This document shows positions 18,746 to 26,458 of a stretch of DNA of 64,000 bases, piece after piece. The notes beneath the pieces were generated by a model that did not search any database, was not told where the DNA came from, and saw only the letters and a list, made by a program, of their open reading frames with translations. Numbering within the stretch: position 1 is the first letter of the stretch; every line of letters starts with the position of its first letter. Made by a program: the position numbers and the translations under genes. The stretch spans positions 124,001-188,000 of the forward strand of contig NZ_JGZK01000005.1 in assembly GCF_000741695.1 (NCBI RefSeq). The letters are read 5' to 3'. The stretch comes from Bifidobacterium reuteri DSM 23975 (GTDB lineage Bacteria; Actinomycetota; Actinomycetes; Actinomycetales; Bifidobacteriaceae).

Positions 18746-19507
18746 GTGACAAGCACGAAGCAAGCATCTGCAACACCTCGGAAGCAAGGGGAACAACGCC
18801 TGCCGCATGGTACGGCCGAAGGCCATGCCGCAGGGGAATCCATGGCGGACAGGCGCGCCAGATTCGAACGGCTCGCGATGCCTGCGGTCAACGCCCTATA
18901 CCGTCAGGCCATGCGGCTCACGAACAATCCCGATGATGCTCAGGATCTTGTCCAGGACACCTTCGAACGAGGGTTCAAGGCGTTCGACACCTTCCAGCCG
19001 GGATCGAACTTCGAGGCGTGGATGACCACCATCGAACGCAACGCCTATTTCAACCAATACGCCAAATCCAAGCGCAGACCCCAGCGGGCCAACGACTCCA
19101 CCGGCGAATACGACGACTGGGACATCTATGACGCCGCCGAACACTCGTCGGATGGGCTGAAATCCGCCGAGGAGGAGTATCTGGATGCATTCGCGCCCGA
19201 GGAGATCATGGCGGCGCTCGCCAAGCTGTCGCCGGAACGCCGCCAGGTGTTCATCGATGCGGCTATCGACGGCAAATCCTATCAGCAGGTGGCGGATGAG
19301 CAAGGCGTGAAGATCGGCACGGTTATGAGCCGACTCAATCGTGCGCGTACGCAGCTCAAACGCGAATTGGCGGAATATGCGCGTGAGCGCGGGTACGTGG
19401 AGGACGATACGGGGAAAGGCTCAAGTTCACCATCCGCGAAGTTGCCTGAACAACCGCATGCCCATGCGGATACGGTCCATAATGGAGTACAAGGAAAGGA
19501 GATGTGA
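18746..19507 (+). CDS. ECF RNA polymerase sigma factor (SigH/SigR-like)
   Basis: A sigma-70 family protein with region 2 (ALYRQAMRLTNNPDDAQDLVQ, then FEAWMTTIERNAYFNQY) and region 4 (LSPERRQVFIDAAIDGKSYQQ, then GTVMSRLNRARTQLKREL), matching the SigR/SigH stress group. Two starts are possible: GTG 18746, which would lie only about 9 bases after a TACAAT -10-like box and so could be nearly leaderless, or ATG 18842 with AGGGGA upstream, which fits the usual N terminus better and would give 221 residues. The C terminus has an unusual Ser/Pro/His tail. The next gene overlaps its stop by one base and is probably its regulator. Confidence 0.88.
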   Translation: MTSTKQASATPRKQGEQRLPHGTAEGHAAGESMADRRARFERLAMPAVNALYRQAMRLTNNPDDAQDLVQDTFERGFKAFDTFQPGSNFEAWMTTIERNAYFNQYAKSKRRPQRANDSTGEYDDWDIYDAAEHSSDGLKSAEEEYLDAFAPEEIMAALAKLSPERRQVFIDAAIDGKSYQQVADEQGVKIGTVMSRLNRARTQLKRELAEYARERGYVEDDTGKGSSSPSAKLPEQPHAHADTVHNGVQGKEM

Positions 19508-19881
19508 TGAACGATCGGAATCTGCGGCGTGTCATGCCGGATGTGGAAACCAGTCATATCTCCATCACCAGTGCTTCGGACGGAGTGGTCAGCAGGACGG
19601 AAGTGCATATCACCACGAGCCAATGCTGCTCGGGGGACCATGCCTCCGGTTGCGCATGCTCGGCGGACACCGTATCCCAGCGATCCGCCGCCCAGCAGAC
19701 GGGTGAACCGTATGCCGATCAGGTTGCGGGGGAGTGCTTCGACCCGGCCACGTGCTGCGATGCCCGTGAACAGGCGCTGATCGCCGCGCTGCGCGCTTAT
19801 CTGCGCCCCGATGTGGCTCCGGAATGCCTGATGGCCAAGCTCAAGGCCACGCTTGATCATTGCTGCGGCGAAGACCGGTGA
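19507..19881 (+). CDS. Cys-rich putative anti-sigma factor paired with the ECF sigma
   Basis: A 124-residue protein whose ATG shares one base with the sigma-factor stop (TGATG) and is preceded by AAGGAAAGGAG, so the two are translationally linked. By position it matches RsrA-type redox anti-sigma factors. It has many cysteines (QCC, CAC, ECF, TCC, ECL, HCC) and a C-terminal helix RAYLRPDVAPECLMAKLKA like the end of actinobacterial anti-sigma-R proteins. The canonical zinc motif H-x3-C-x2-C is not seen; cysteines are arranged differently. Redox sensing by a divergent cysteine centre is plausible but inferred. Confidence 0.65.
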   Translation: MNDRNLRRVMPDVETSHISITSASDGVVSRTEVHITTSQCCSGDHASGCACSADTVSQRSAAQQTGEPYADQVAGECFDPATCCDAREQALIAALRAYLRPDVAPECLMAKLKATLDHCCGEDR

Positions 19882-19953
19882 TTGGCGATGCCATCGAAGG
19901 AACTGCCTGCTAGTTAGGACGGCATTACGCATAGCTGGTGCGATATATAACAA

Positions 19954-19985
19954 GAAAGCCCATCTGATTGCTCAGATGGGCTTTC
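19954..19985. terminator. Bidirectional terminator between anti-sigma gene and bL37
   Basis: A perfect 14-bp stem, GAAAGCCCATCTGA and its complement, around a TTGC loop. It lies between convergent genes; the minus-strand side is followed by TTGTTATAT, so it probably serves both directions. Confidence 0.8.
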
Positions 19986-20009
19986 GGCGTTTATGAGAAA
20001 CGCGAAGGA

Positions 20010-20084
20010 TCAGGTGTTAGGACGCTTGCCGTGGTTGGCGGCCTTCTTGCGACGATCCCTGCGCTTACGTCCGCGCATGCCCAT
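20010..20084 (-). CDS. Small ribosomal protein bL37 (24 residues)
   Basis: A very short minus-strand ORF, MGMRGRKRRDRR through ANHGKRPNT, 24 residues of which about half are Arg or Lys. The ATG at 20084 is preceded by AAAGGAG at 8 bases. Pattern and length agree, from memory, with the actinobacterial 50S protein bL37 first seen in mycobacterial ribosome structures, especially the GRK-RDR core and the ANHGKRPN ending. It would sit in rRNA of the large subunit. It stands alone next to a bidirectional terminator and is too short for most gene finders. Confidence 0.78.
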   Translation of the reverse strand: MGMRGRKRRDRRKKAANHGKRPNT

Positions 20085-20211
20085 GATGGACTCCTTTACT
20101 GAAAATCAATAAGCCTACGGAATTATGCCACATGAGCGCGACGTTCTCAACCGCGCGTCCATGTGGCGTCTACCGAAGGGTCGATGTGTGCCCTGGTTTG
20201 GCCGAACGAAC

Positions 20212-21156
20212 TCAGATCTGCTCGGCCTGGAATGTGATCACTGTGGTGTAGTCGCTGCCGGGGTCGAGCACGACCAGATCCTTGCCGGTGCGGAAGGCGT
20301 CGGCATAAGCGGTCATCGGTTCGACGGCAACGCCGGGCTGACGCTGCTTCACGCCGATTTCGTTGCCGGTGCACACCTGCCAGGAGTTGATGGTCTTGTC
20401 GCCGGTCAGGGTCACCTTGATGCCGTCAGGACGGGTGAAGACGGCGGAGGTGCTGCCGTCCGCGCCACGGTTGGTGATATCGGTCCATGCGTCATCGAAG
20501 CCACGGCCTTCCAGCGTGGGGTTGTCGCGCAGGTCGAAGATGCCGGACACCGGTTCTTCGCCGGTGGGCAACAGGTGCTCGTCTACGGTGACATGCGTAT
20601 CGCAGTGGAGTTCGAGGCGGCACGGTTCGTTGTCGGCGGTGATCGCCGGGCCGGTGGCGTTCTTGCCGTTGGCGAGCCACGGATGGATGCCGAAGGCCCA
20701 CGGGGCCTTGGCGTTGTCATTGTTGTGGACGGTGAAGGTTTCCGTGAGTCCGTTCTCGTCCAGCGCATAGGTGGCGGTGATGGTGATGTCGAACGGGTAT
20801 CCGGCGATGTCGGGGGAACGCCAGGAGAGCGTCACGTGGGATTCCTGCAGGTCCTCGAGCTCCCACATGTAACGGTAGGCGTAGCCGTGCAGGGAGGATT
20901 GACGGTCGAATTCGTCGATCGGCATCTGGTAGTCCTCGCCGCCGAACGTGTACTGTCCATTGGTCACGCGGTTCGGGTAGGGGGCCAGCACCCAGCCGTT
21001 GCAGCACGGGATGACCTTGTTCGGATCAAAGGGGACGATGATGTCCGTGCCCTTCCACTTCAGCTCACGCAGACTCGCGCCCAGTTCCGTGACGACGGCG
21101 CTCCAATCGCCGGACGAGATGGCGTATTGGTTACCAGTGCGAGGCTTCAAAGCCAT
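20212..21156 (-). CDS. Aldose 1-epimerase family protein (paralogue 1)
   Basis: A 314-residue protein of the galactose mutarotase-like fold that interconverts alpha and beta anomers of aldoses. Visible motifs: NGWVLAPYPNRVTNGQYTF, LHGYAYRYMWEL, a His in GIHPWLAN, and a C-terminal Glu in AVEPMTAYADAFRTG that matches the catalytic general-base region of GalM-like proteins. ATG 21156 has AAAGGAG 8 bases upstream, so the GTG nine bases before it is not the start. A second paralogue lies 210 bp upstream in the same direction. A LacI-type operator-like palindrome is at 21183-21198. The sugar specificity is unknown. Confidence 0.88.
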   Translation of the reverse strand: MALKPRTGNQYAISSGDWSAVVTELGASLRELKWKGTDIIVPFDPNKVIPCCNGWVLAPYPNRVTNGQYTFGGEDYQMPIDEFDRQSSLHGYAYRYMWELEDLQESHVTLSWRSPDIAGYPFDITITATYALDENGLTETFTVHNNDNAKAPWAFGIHPWLANGKNATGPAITADNEPCRLELHCDTHVTVDEHLLPTGEEPVSGIFDLRDNPTLEGRGFDDAWTDITNRGADGSTSAVFTRPDGIKVTLTGDKTINSWQVCTGNEIGVKQRQPGVAVEPMTAYADAFRTGKDLVVLDPGSDYTTVITFQAEQI

Positions 21157-21182
21157 AATGCACACTCCTTTGTGAAAGCGGA

Positions 21183-21198
21183 TTGTTACCGTTCACAA
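21183..21198. promoter_or_regulatory. LacI-family operator-like palindrome before epimerase paralogue 1
   Basis: TTGTTACCGTTCACAA, an imperfect inverted repeat with a central CG and outer TTGT/ACAA, lies 27 bp before the start codon at 21156. It fits the general LacI-family operator pattern. A similar site precedes gap at 25547. Which regulator binds is inferred, not shown. Confidence 0.4.
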
Positions 21199-21365
21199 TC
21201 GTACCGCACCCATGCTGTGAGGCGCGGCGGGGAAGCGTCTCATTTCGATAAACGGGTGTGCTTGTGATGCCTCCTTGCCTCTTTGCGGGAAAGAGGCATC
21301 ACAGGTTCGTTCATGGGCTCCCCGGAATCATGGCCGTAGCCGTTACAGAGGAATCCCGTGCCGGA

Positions 21366-22322
21366 CTACTTCCGAGTCACCTCGTAGCGGACCACAGTGG
21401 TGTATTCGCTGTCGGGGGCGAGCGTCACCAGATGGTCGCCGGTGCGGAAGGCGTTGGCGGGGGCGGTCATCGGCTCCACGGCGATGCCATACGGGTGTTC
21501 GGCGAATGGTGCACCGGTGGCGGTATAGCACTGCCAGGCGTTGATGGTGTCGTCGCCGATAAGCTTCACCTCGATGCCGTCCGGACGGCTGAACGTGGTG
21601 GTGGTCGTACCGTCCGCGGCACGTTCCACGTCCACCCAGGCGTCGTCGAAGGCGCGGCCTTCGAGCGTGGGGGCGTCATTGAGATCGTAGATGCCGGAAA
21701 CCGGTTCGGTGCCGGTGGGGATCAGCGCCTCGTTCACCGTCACATGGCTTGCGGCCTTGATCTGCAGACGGCATGCGGCGGAATCGGCGTCACGTTCAGC
21801 CGAGGTGGTACCCTGCTTTCCATTGGCCAACCAAGGATGCAGGCCAAGGGCCCAAGGGGCTGGCTCGTCGCCGTCATTGCGCGCGGTGACGGCAACGGTC
21901 AGGCCTTCCTCACCGAGCTCGTAGGTCACGGTGACAGTCACATCGAACGGGTAACCATCCAAGTTCGGGAAACGCAGCGACAGCGTCACGGCGTTGTCGG
22001 TCAGCGACTCGAGCTTCCACATGTAGTGGTAGGCGTATCCGTGGTTCGCGTTGTTGCGGGGCGCCGGATGGTATTCGTTGACCGGTGCGCAGTAATGCTT
22101 GCCGTTGAAATCGTATTCGCCGTTCTCGATGCGGTTGGGCCAGGGCGCCAAGATGTAGCCGTTGCAGGTGGGGGTCAGGTCGTTCACGCCGAACGGGCAG
22201 AAGATCTCCGTGCCCTGATAGTCGAATCGACGGATTTTCGCTCCAAGCTCACAGATCACGGCGCTGTAGTCGCCATAGTGAATTGAATACTGATTGCCCG
22301 TGCGTGGCGTTTTGCTTGTCAT
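21366..22322 (-). CDS. Aldose 1-epimerase family protein (paralogue 2)
   Basis: A 318-residue paralogue of the preceding gene with the same landmarks: NGYILAPWPNRIENGEYDF, NHGYAYHYMWKL, GLHPWLANGKQG and AVEPMTAPANAFRTG. It likely acts on aldose anomers. ATG 22322 has GGGAG 8 bases upstream. The two copies are diverged enough to suggest an old duplication and different sugar preferences. A hairpin (GCCTCTTT / AAAGAGGC, about 21278-21299) lies between the two genes and could act as an attenuator or weak terminator. Confidence 0.88.
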   Translation of the reverse strand: MTSKTPRTGNQYSIHYGDYSAVICELGAKIRRFDYQGTEIFCPFGVNDLTPTCNGYILAPWPNRIENGEYDFNGKHYCAPVNEYHPAPRNNANHGYAYHYMWKLESLTDNAVTLSLRFPNLDGYPFDVTVTVTYELGEEGLTVAVTARNDGDEPAPWALGLHPWLANGKQGTTSAERDADSAACRLQIKAASHVTVNEALIPTGTEPVSGIYDLNDAPTLEGRAFDDAWVDVERAADGTTTTTFSRPDGIEVKLIGDDTINAWQCYTATGAPFAEHPYGIAVEPMTAPANAFRTGDHLVTLAPDSEYTTVVRYEVTRK

Positions 22323-22597
22323 AGGAATCACTCCCATAGTGAGATACGGCTTGTTCCGGCGGCGTTCGTCACCGCTGGGTTCAGTCTAATCCTTGCGCTG
22401 TATCGGTGCGGCAACTGTTCCTGCCGTGGCTGATGCGTGGCTGATGCCAGTGGCGAGCATCACATTGCGCGCAAGATCGGTGCTTCGGTTCGGAAAACTG
22501 CGATGCGGGACACCTTCAGGATGCCAGAGCAGGGAAGGAGTGCGCCGAGTGTGCCGTACACTGGGAGTCGGTAATGACGTTCAGGAGGTTCCCCATT

Positions 22598-23602
22598 ATG
22601 TCCAGAAGTGTGGTGCTTGCCGACCCGCGTGGATTCTGCGCCGGCGTGGATCGTGCGATCCTGACCGTGCAGACCATACTCAAGGCCGCGGAGTCATCGG
22701 GGAAACTGCACCGCGATGATGGGCTGCCTCCCGTGTACGTGCGCCGGCAGATTGTGCACAACAGGCATGTGGTCGAGGACCTCGCCGGCCAGGGTGCGGT
22801 GTTCGTGCAGGAGCTCGCGGAGATTCCCGACGAAGCTGCGGCGGCGGGTATTCCGGTGGTGTTCTCCGCGCATGGCGTGTCGCCCGAGGTCGTGGCGGAA
22901 GCCAGACAACGCGGCATGCACATCGTGGACGCCACCTGCCCGCTGGTGGGCAAGGTGCATCGCGAGGTGCTGCGGTTCGTGCGCGAAGGCTATGAGATCA
23001 TCTATATCGGTCACAAGGGCCACGATGAGGCGGTCGGTGTGGTAGGGGAGAGCCCGGAGCATGTGCATCTCATTGAACATGCCGATGACGTGGCATCATT
23101 GGATTTCACGCCTGGCACGAAGCTGGTGCTGCTCTCCCAGACCACGCTCAGCGTGGATGAGACCGCCGATACCATCGCGGCGTTGAAAGCGCGTTTCCCG
23201 TGGATCGAGGAGCCGCCGAGTTCCGACATATGCTACGCCACATCGAACCGTCAGGCCGCGGTGAAACTCGTGGCCCAGCAGTCCGATTGCGTGGTGATCG
23301 TCGGGTCTGCCAATTCCTCGAATTCCGTGCGGTTGATGGAGGTCGCCCAGGAAGGGTTGGGAAGTCGAGGCAGAGCCTACCGTGTGGACGATGCTGGTGA
23401 ACTTGATGCCCGATGGTTCCAGGATGTGGAGAACGTGGGTGTTTCCTCCGGTGCTTCAGTACCTGAAGAGCTGGTGTCCGGCGTCATCGATGCATTACGT
23501 GATTTGGGTTTCACCGGCGTGAAATCAGTGGAGACCATCAAGGAGAATATGCATTTTGTATTGCCGTCTGAACTCAGACGGCAATCTTCGCGGTCGCGGT
23601 AG
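22598..23602 (+). CDS. ispH: 4-hydroxy-3-methylbut-2-enyl diphosphate reductase
   Basis: A 334-residue iron-sulfur enzyme of the last MEP isoprenoid step, making IPP and DMAPP. The three cluster cysteines are present (DPRGFCAGV, DATCPLVGK, DICYATSNRQ), as are the substrate-binding HGVSPEV and GHKGHDE histidines and VGSANSSNSVRL. ATG 22598 has a strong AGGAGG; the frame opens 8 codons earlier without support. The last residues (LRRQSSRSR) run up to a two-hairpin element that begins at the gene end. Confidence 0.96.
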   Translation: MSRSVVLADPRGFCAGVDRAILTVQTILKAAESSGKLHRDDGLPPVYVRRQIVHNRHVVEDLAGQGAVFVQELAEIPDEAAAAGIPVVFSAHGVSPEVVAEARQRGMHIVDATCPLVGKVHREVLRFVREGYEIIYIGHKGHDEAVGVVGESPEHVHLIEHADDVASLDFTPGTKLVLLSQTTLSVDETADTIAALKARFPWIEEPPSSDICYATSNRQAAVKLVAQQSDCVVIVGSANSSNSVRLMEVAQEGLGSRGRAYRVDDAGELDARWFQDVENVGVSSGASVPEELVSGVIDALRDLGFTGVKSVETIKENMHFVLPSELRRQSSRSR

Positions 23603-23704
23603 CGCCCGCTCACTTCGCCTACAGAGAGTCCACTGGACTCTCTGTTTGACGGCTCAGTCGGCCGAGCTTCGCGGCCGGAAGCCTTCGCGGTCGCGGTAGC
23701 GCCT
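23586..23704 (+). repeat. Two-hairpin intergenic element, copy B, with flanking duplication
   Basis: Hairpin 1 is GCGG-t-CGC / GCG-c-CCGC around GGTA; hairpin 2 is a perfect 11-bp stem (ACAGAGAGTCC) around ACT; linker and tail match the family. A 21-base stretch starting CTTCGCGGTCGCGGTAGCG is present on both sides, at 23586 and again at about 23684. The left copy overlaps the end of ispH and the right copy the end of ybaK. It separates these convergent genes and could terminate both. Confidence 0.75.
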
Positions 23705-24212
23705 ACCACGTGCCGATCGGGGCGGCGATGCCGTCGAGGACCTTGAGCAGATCATGCGGGTTCACTCCTACGGACAGTCCGCGTTTGCCGCCTGAGACCA
23801 GAATGGTGTCGAATTGCAGCGCGCTCTCATCCAGCACGGTTTTGTGATGTGTTTTCTGTCCTAACGGCGAAATCCCGCCGACCACATAGCCGGATTCACG
23901 CATGGCCACCTTCGGGTCGGCCATGGTGGCTTTCTTGGCACCTACGGCCGCAGCCAGGGCCTTCAGGTCCATATGTCCGCTGACCGGCACCACGCCGATC
24001 ACCCGTTCGGCACCGGTGTCCGCCATCAGCGTCTTGAACACCTGATGTTCGTCGAAACCGAGTTTGGTGGCCGCTTCCACGCCATAGCCATCGTCCATAT
24101 GATCATTGGAATGCTCGTATTCGTAGAGCTGGAACGCCACGCCGGCCTTTTCCAGCTGCACGGTCGCCGGGGTGGAACCCGTGCCCTTGTCGTGTTTGTT
24201 CTTCTTTGCCAT
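23703..24212 (-). CDS. ybaK: Cys-tRNA(Pro)/YbaK-family deacylase
   Basis: A 169-residue YbaK/EbsC-type trans-editing protein that hydrolyses mischarged Cys-tRNA(Pro). Features are the N-terminal QLEKAG-type helix, YEYEHSN, GFDEHQVFKTLMAD, the conserved LKALAAAVGAKKATMADP and the Gly-rich GYVVGGISPLGQKTHH loop with the active-site lysine region, then ILVSGGKRGLSVGV. It is convergent with ispH and downstream of gap on the same strand, separated by a strong terminator, so it has its own promoter. That gap also has a 15-bp direct repeat (CTACTACGAAGTGTY, twice near 24225-24255). Confidence 0.92.
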   Translation of the reverse strand: MAKKNKHDKGTGSTPATVQLEKAGVAFQLYEYEHSNDHMDDGYGVEAATKLGFDEHQVFKTLMADTGAERVIGVVPVSGHMDLKALAAAVGAKKATMADPKVAMRESGYVVGGISPLGQKTHHKTVLDESALQFDTILVSGGKRGLSVGVNPHDLLKVLDGIAAPIGTW

Positions 24213-24271
24213 GGTTCCTGTTCTACTACGAAGTGTCCTACTACGAAGTGTTTTATTGCGAATGCTCCTAC

Positions 24272-24300
24272 GAAAAAGCCCCCGCTCGAAGCGGGGGCTT
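24272..24300 (-). terminator. Rho-independent terminator after gap
   Basis: On the minus strand a 10-bp stem (AAGCCCCCGC / GCGGGGGCTT) with a 5-base loop, followed by TTTTTC. It lies just beyond the gap stop codon. Confidence 0.9.
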
Positions 24301-24348
24301 CACTACGCAAGTTCTCTTGCGAACCTATGCGGCGTCAACCGCGATAAT

Positions 24349-25407
24349 TCACTCGGAGATCTCGGCGAAGTACAGCAGGGTACGGATCATGTTGGAGGTG
24401 AAGCCGTACTCGTTGTCGTAGAAGGAGACGGTGCGAGCCAGGGTCAGGCCGTCGATGTTGTTCACGTCGGTCTGAGTCGGGTCGAACACGCCACCGTGGG
24501 TGTCGCCGAGGATATCGGAGGACACGATGCCCTCATCGTTGTAGCCGTAGTACTCGGTGTCGGAGAAGGCTTCCTTGAAGGCAGCGTTGATCTCGTCGGC
24601 GGTGACTTCCTTGTTCAGGACGGTGGTCAGCTCGGTGACGGAGCCGTCCGGAACCTGGACACGCTGGGCGTGGCCCTGCAGCTTGCCGTTCACGGACGGA
24701 ACGACCTTGCCGATGGCCTTGGCGGCGCCGGTGGAGTGGGCGATGGTGTTGATGCCGGCGGCGCGCAGGTTGCGGCCGGACTTGGTGCCACGCGGGCCAT
24801 CCAGCAGCATCTGAGTGCCGGTGTAGGCGTGGATGGTGGTCATGAAGCCAGCGCGAATGCCGAACTTCTCATCCAGCAGCTTGACCATGGCGGCCATGGA
24901 GTTGGTGGTGCAGGAGCCGGCGGACACGATATTGTCGGAGGCCTTGAGGATGTCGTGGTTCACGCCGAACACGACGGTCGGGGTGGTGTCATCCTTGGCC
25001 GGGGCGGAGATCAGAACCTTCTTGGCGCCGGCGTTCAGGTGGGCCTGGGACTTCTCGGCGGAGGTGTAGAAGCCGGTGCACTCGAGCACGAACTCGACAC
25101 CGTCGTTCTTGACCCACGGGATGTTGTTGGCGTCCTTCTCGGCGTACACCTTGTATTCCTTGCCGTCCACCACGATGGAGTCCTCGGTGGCCTTGACGTC
25201 GACCGGGGTGCCGTCGTCGTGACGGAAGGTGCCGTGGGTGGAATCGTACTTCAGCAGGTAAGCCAAGGTGGCCGGAGTGGTCAGATCGTTGATGGCGGCA
25301 ACTTCGATGTCACCAGCCTGGCCGCCGCGAGCCTGCAGCTCGAAGATGCGACGGAAGGCGAGACGACCAATGCGACCGAAGCCGTTGATACCAATCTTAA
25401 CTGTCAT
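24349..25407 (-). CDS. gap: Glyceraldehyde-3-phosphate dehydrogenase
   Basis: A 352-residue NAD-dependent enzyme converting glyceraldehyde-3-phosphate to 1,3-bisphosphoglycerate, the lower part of the bifid shunt and glycolysis. It has the N-terminal Rossmann motif INGFGRIGR, the active-site SAGSCTTN with the catalytic Cys, the His in HAYTGTQ, and [14 protein letters not shown] 25407 has AAGGGAGA; the open frame extends 31 codons upstream without support. A candidate LacI-type operator lies 140 bp before the start. Confidence 0.97.
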   Translation of the reverse strand: MTVKIGINGFGRIGRLAFRRIFELQARGGQAGDIEVAAINDLTTPATLAYLLKYDSTHGTFRHDDGTPVDVKATEDSIVVDGKEYKVYAEKDANNIPWVKNDGVEFVLECTGFYTSAEKSQAHLNAGAKKVLISAPAKDDTTPTVVFGVNHDILKASDNIVSAGSCTTNSMAAMVKLLDEKFGIRAGFMTTIHAYTGTQMLLDGPRGTKSGRNLRAAGINTIAHSTGAAKAIGKVVPSVNGKLQGHAQRVQVPDGSVTELTTVLNKEVTADEINAAFKEAFSDTEYYGYNDEGIVSSDILGDTHGGVFDPTQTDVNNIDGLTLARTVSFYDNEYGFTSNMIRTLLYFAEISE

Positions 25408-25546
25408 GTAATTCTCCCTTGTAGGGTGGCGGACATGCGCTGTGCGCATACCGCGCCGTTGTTTACCAACAGTTGTTACTGTAATGCCGACTGTGTACAC
25501 AAAGCAATGGCCGTACGTGTGTTTCGGGCAAAAAATACCAAAAATT

Positions 25547-25560
25547 TGTGAACGCTCACA
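25547..25560. promoter_or_regulatory. LacI-family operator-like palindrome upstream of gap
   Basis: TGTGAACGCTCACA is a near-perfect palindrome with central CG, the classic pattern for LacI-family operators. It sits in the gap promoter region 140 bp before the start codon. Bifidobacterial central-carbon genes are reported to be controlled by LacI-family global regulators such as AraQ and MalR; linking this site to either is inference. Confidence 0.5.
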
Positions 25561-25659
25561 TCCGCTGTGCCACCTGTTCTCGCGGGCTTTTCCGAACGTT
25601 CATGATGTGATGCCGTGAGGAAGGGGACGGAAGGGCGGGGACGGCCGCCATACTTGGCG

Positions 25660-26385
25660 TCATTCACGTACCAGAAGTGCGGATATTGTGGTGTCCAGCT
25701 GCCCGATATCGCCGGTGAAGTCATGGCAGTGGGAGACCGATGGCATCCCCGCCTCAATCGGGAAGGTGACGATCAGGGTGCCCTTTGTGACGCTGATGGA
25801 GGCGGCGGTGCCGTCGCGGAACTCGTTGCTCAGCCCCAGCGCCATCGTGTTGGTGAGCGTGCCGTCATGCAGTTCGTATTTCAGCCCTGATTCGTTCACG
25901 CCCAGCGAAACGTCGGACAGCGAGAACACGGACACCATGCGTCCGCTGCACTGCACCGGTTGGGCGGGGAATGCCAGCTCGCCGTCGCAGATCGCAGTGA
26001 TCACGGTGTCATCGCCGTGCAGAAAGCCGGTCGCTCCATGCCGGGCGAGCAGACCCATCAGCTGGATGTTCGCGATCGTGTGGTCCATCCGGCCGCCGAG
26101 TCCGCCCCAGATATGGAACCGGCGGAATCCCGCGCCCCAGCCGATCTTCAGCGCCGACAGCATGTCGGGGTCGTCCTTTGTCGGAGGCAGTGCGATGGTC
26201 CGGGCGTCGGAATCGGGCCTGCGACCCTGAAGGGAGTCGAAATCCCCCACCACCACATCCGGCACAAGCCCGAGTGCGCGGACATGGTCGAGCCCTCCGT
26301 CTGCGGCCACTACGAAGGCCCCATCCGGCACCGTGGGGGTGTCGTAGTATTCGCCGGCTCCGAAAATCACGCAATCATCAGTCAT
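25660..26385 (-). CDS. Thiamine pyrophosphokinase
   Basis: A 241-residue enzyme that pyrophosphorylates thiamine to the cofactor TPP. It shows the family motifs VVAADGGLDHVRALG, VVGDFDSL and the acidic KDDPDMLSALK that binds Mg-ATP, then GGLGGRMDHTIANIQLM. The start is ATG 26385 (MTDDCVIFGAGEY), where similarity begins; the open frame continues upstream over the divergent gene. The gap to that gene is only 73 bp, so both promoters overlap. TPP is needed for phosphoketolase, the key bifid-shunt enzyme, which fits a free-standing salvage gene. No TPP riboswitch was recognised. Confidence 0.9.
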   Translation of the reverse strand: MTDDCVIFGAGEYYDTPTVPDGAFVVAADGGLDHVRALGLVPDVVVGDFDSLQGRRPDSDARTIALPPTKDDPDMLSALKIGWGAGFRRFHIWGGLGGRMDHTIANIQLMGLLARHGATGFLHGDDTVITAICDGELAFPAQPVQCSGRMVSVFSLSDVSLGVNESGLKYELHDGTLTNTMALGLSNEFRDGTAASISVTKGTLIVTFPIEAGMPSVSHCHDFTGDIGQLDTTISALLVRE

Positions 26386-26458
26386 ACTGCCAACTGTAAC
26401 CGTCATGCTGCTAGGCTTGCGCAACAGTGGACCACGTATGAGCGGAACAGGAGCGGGC

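Noticed and set aside
20125..21267. 380-residue plus-strand ORF and its neighbour at 21258-22286
   Set aside because: Both are antisense to the two epimerase-like genes, which carry motifs and ribosome sites on the minus strand.
24172..25551. 459-residue plus-strand ORF opposite gap
   Set aside because: It is the antisense shadow of a clearly conserved GAPDH gene and has a low-complexity Gly/Val/His composition.
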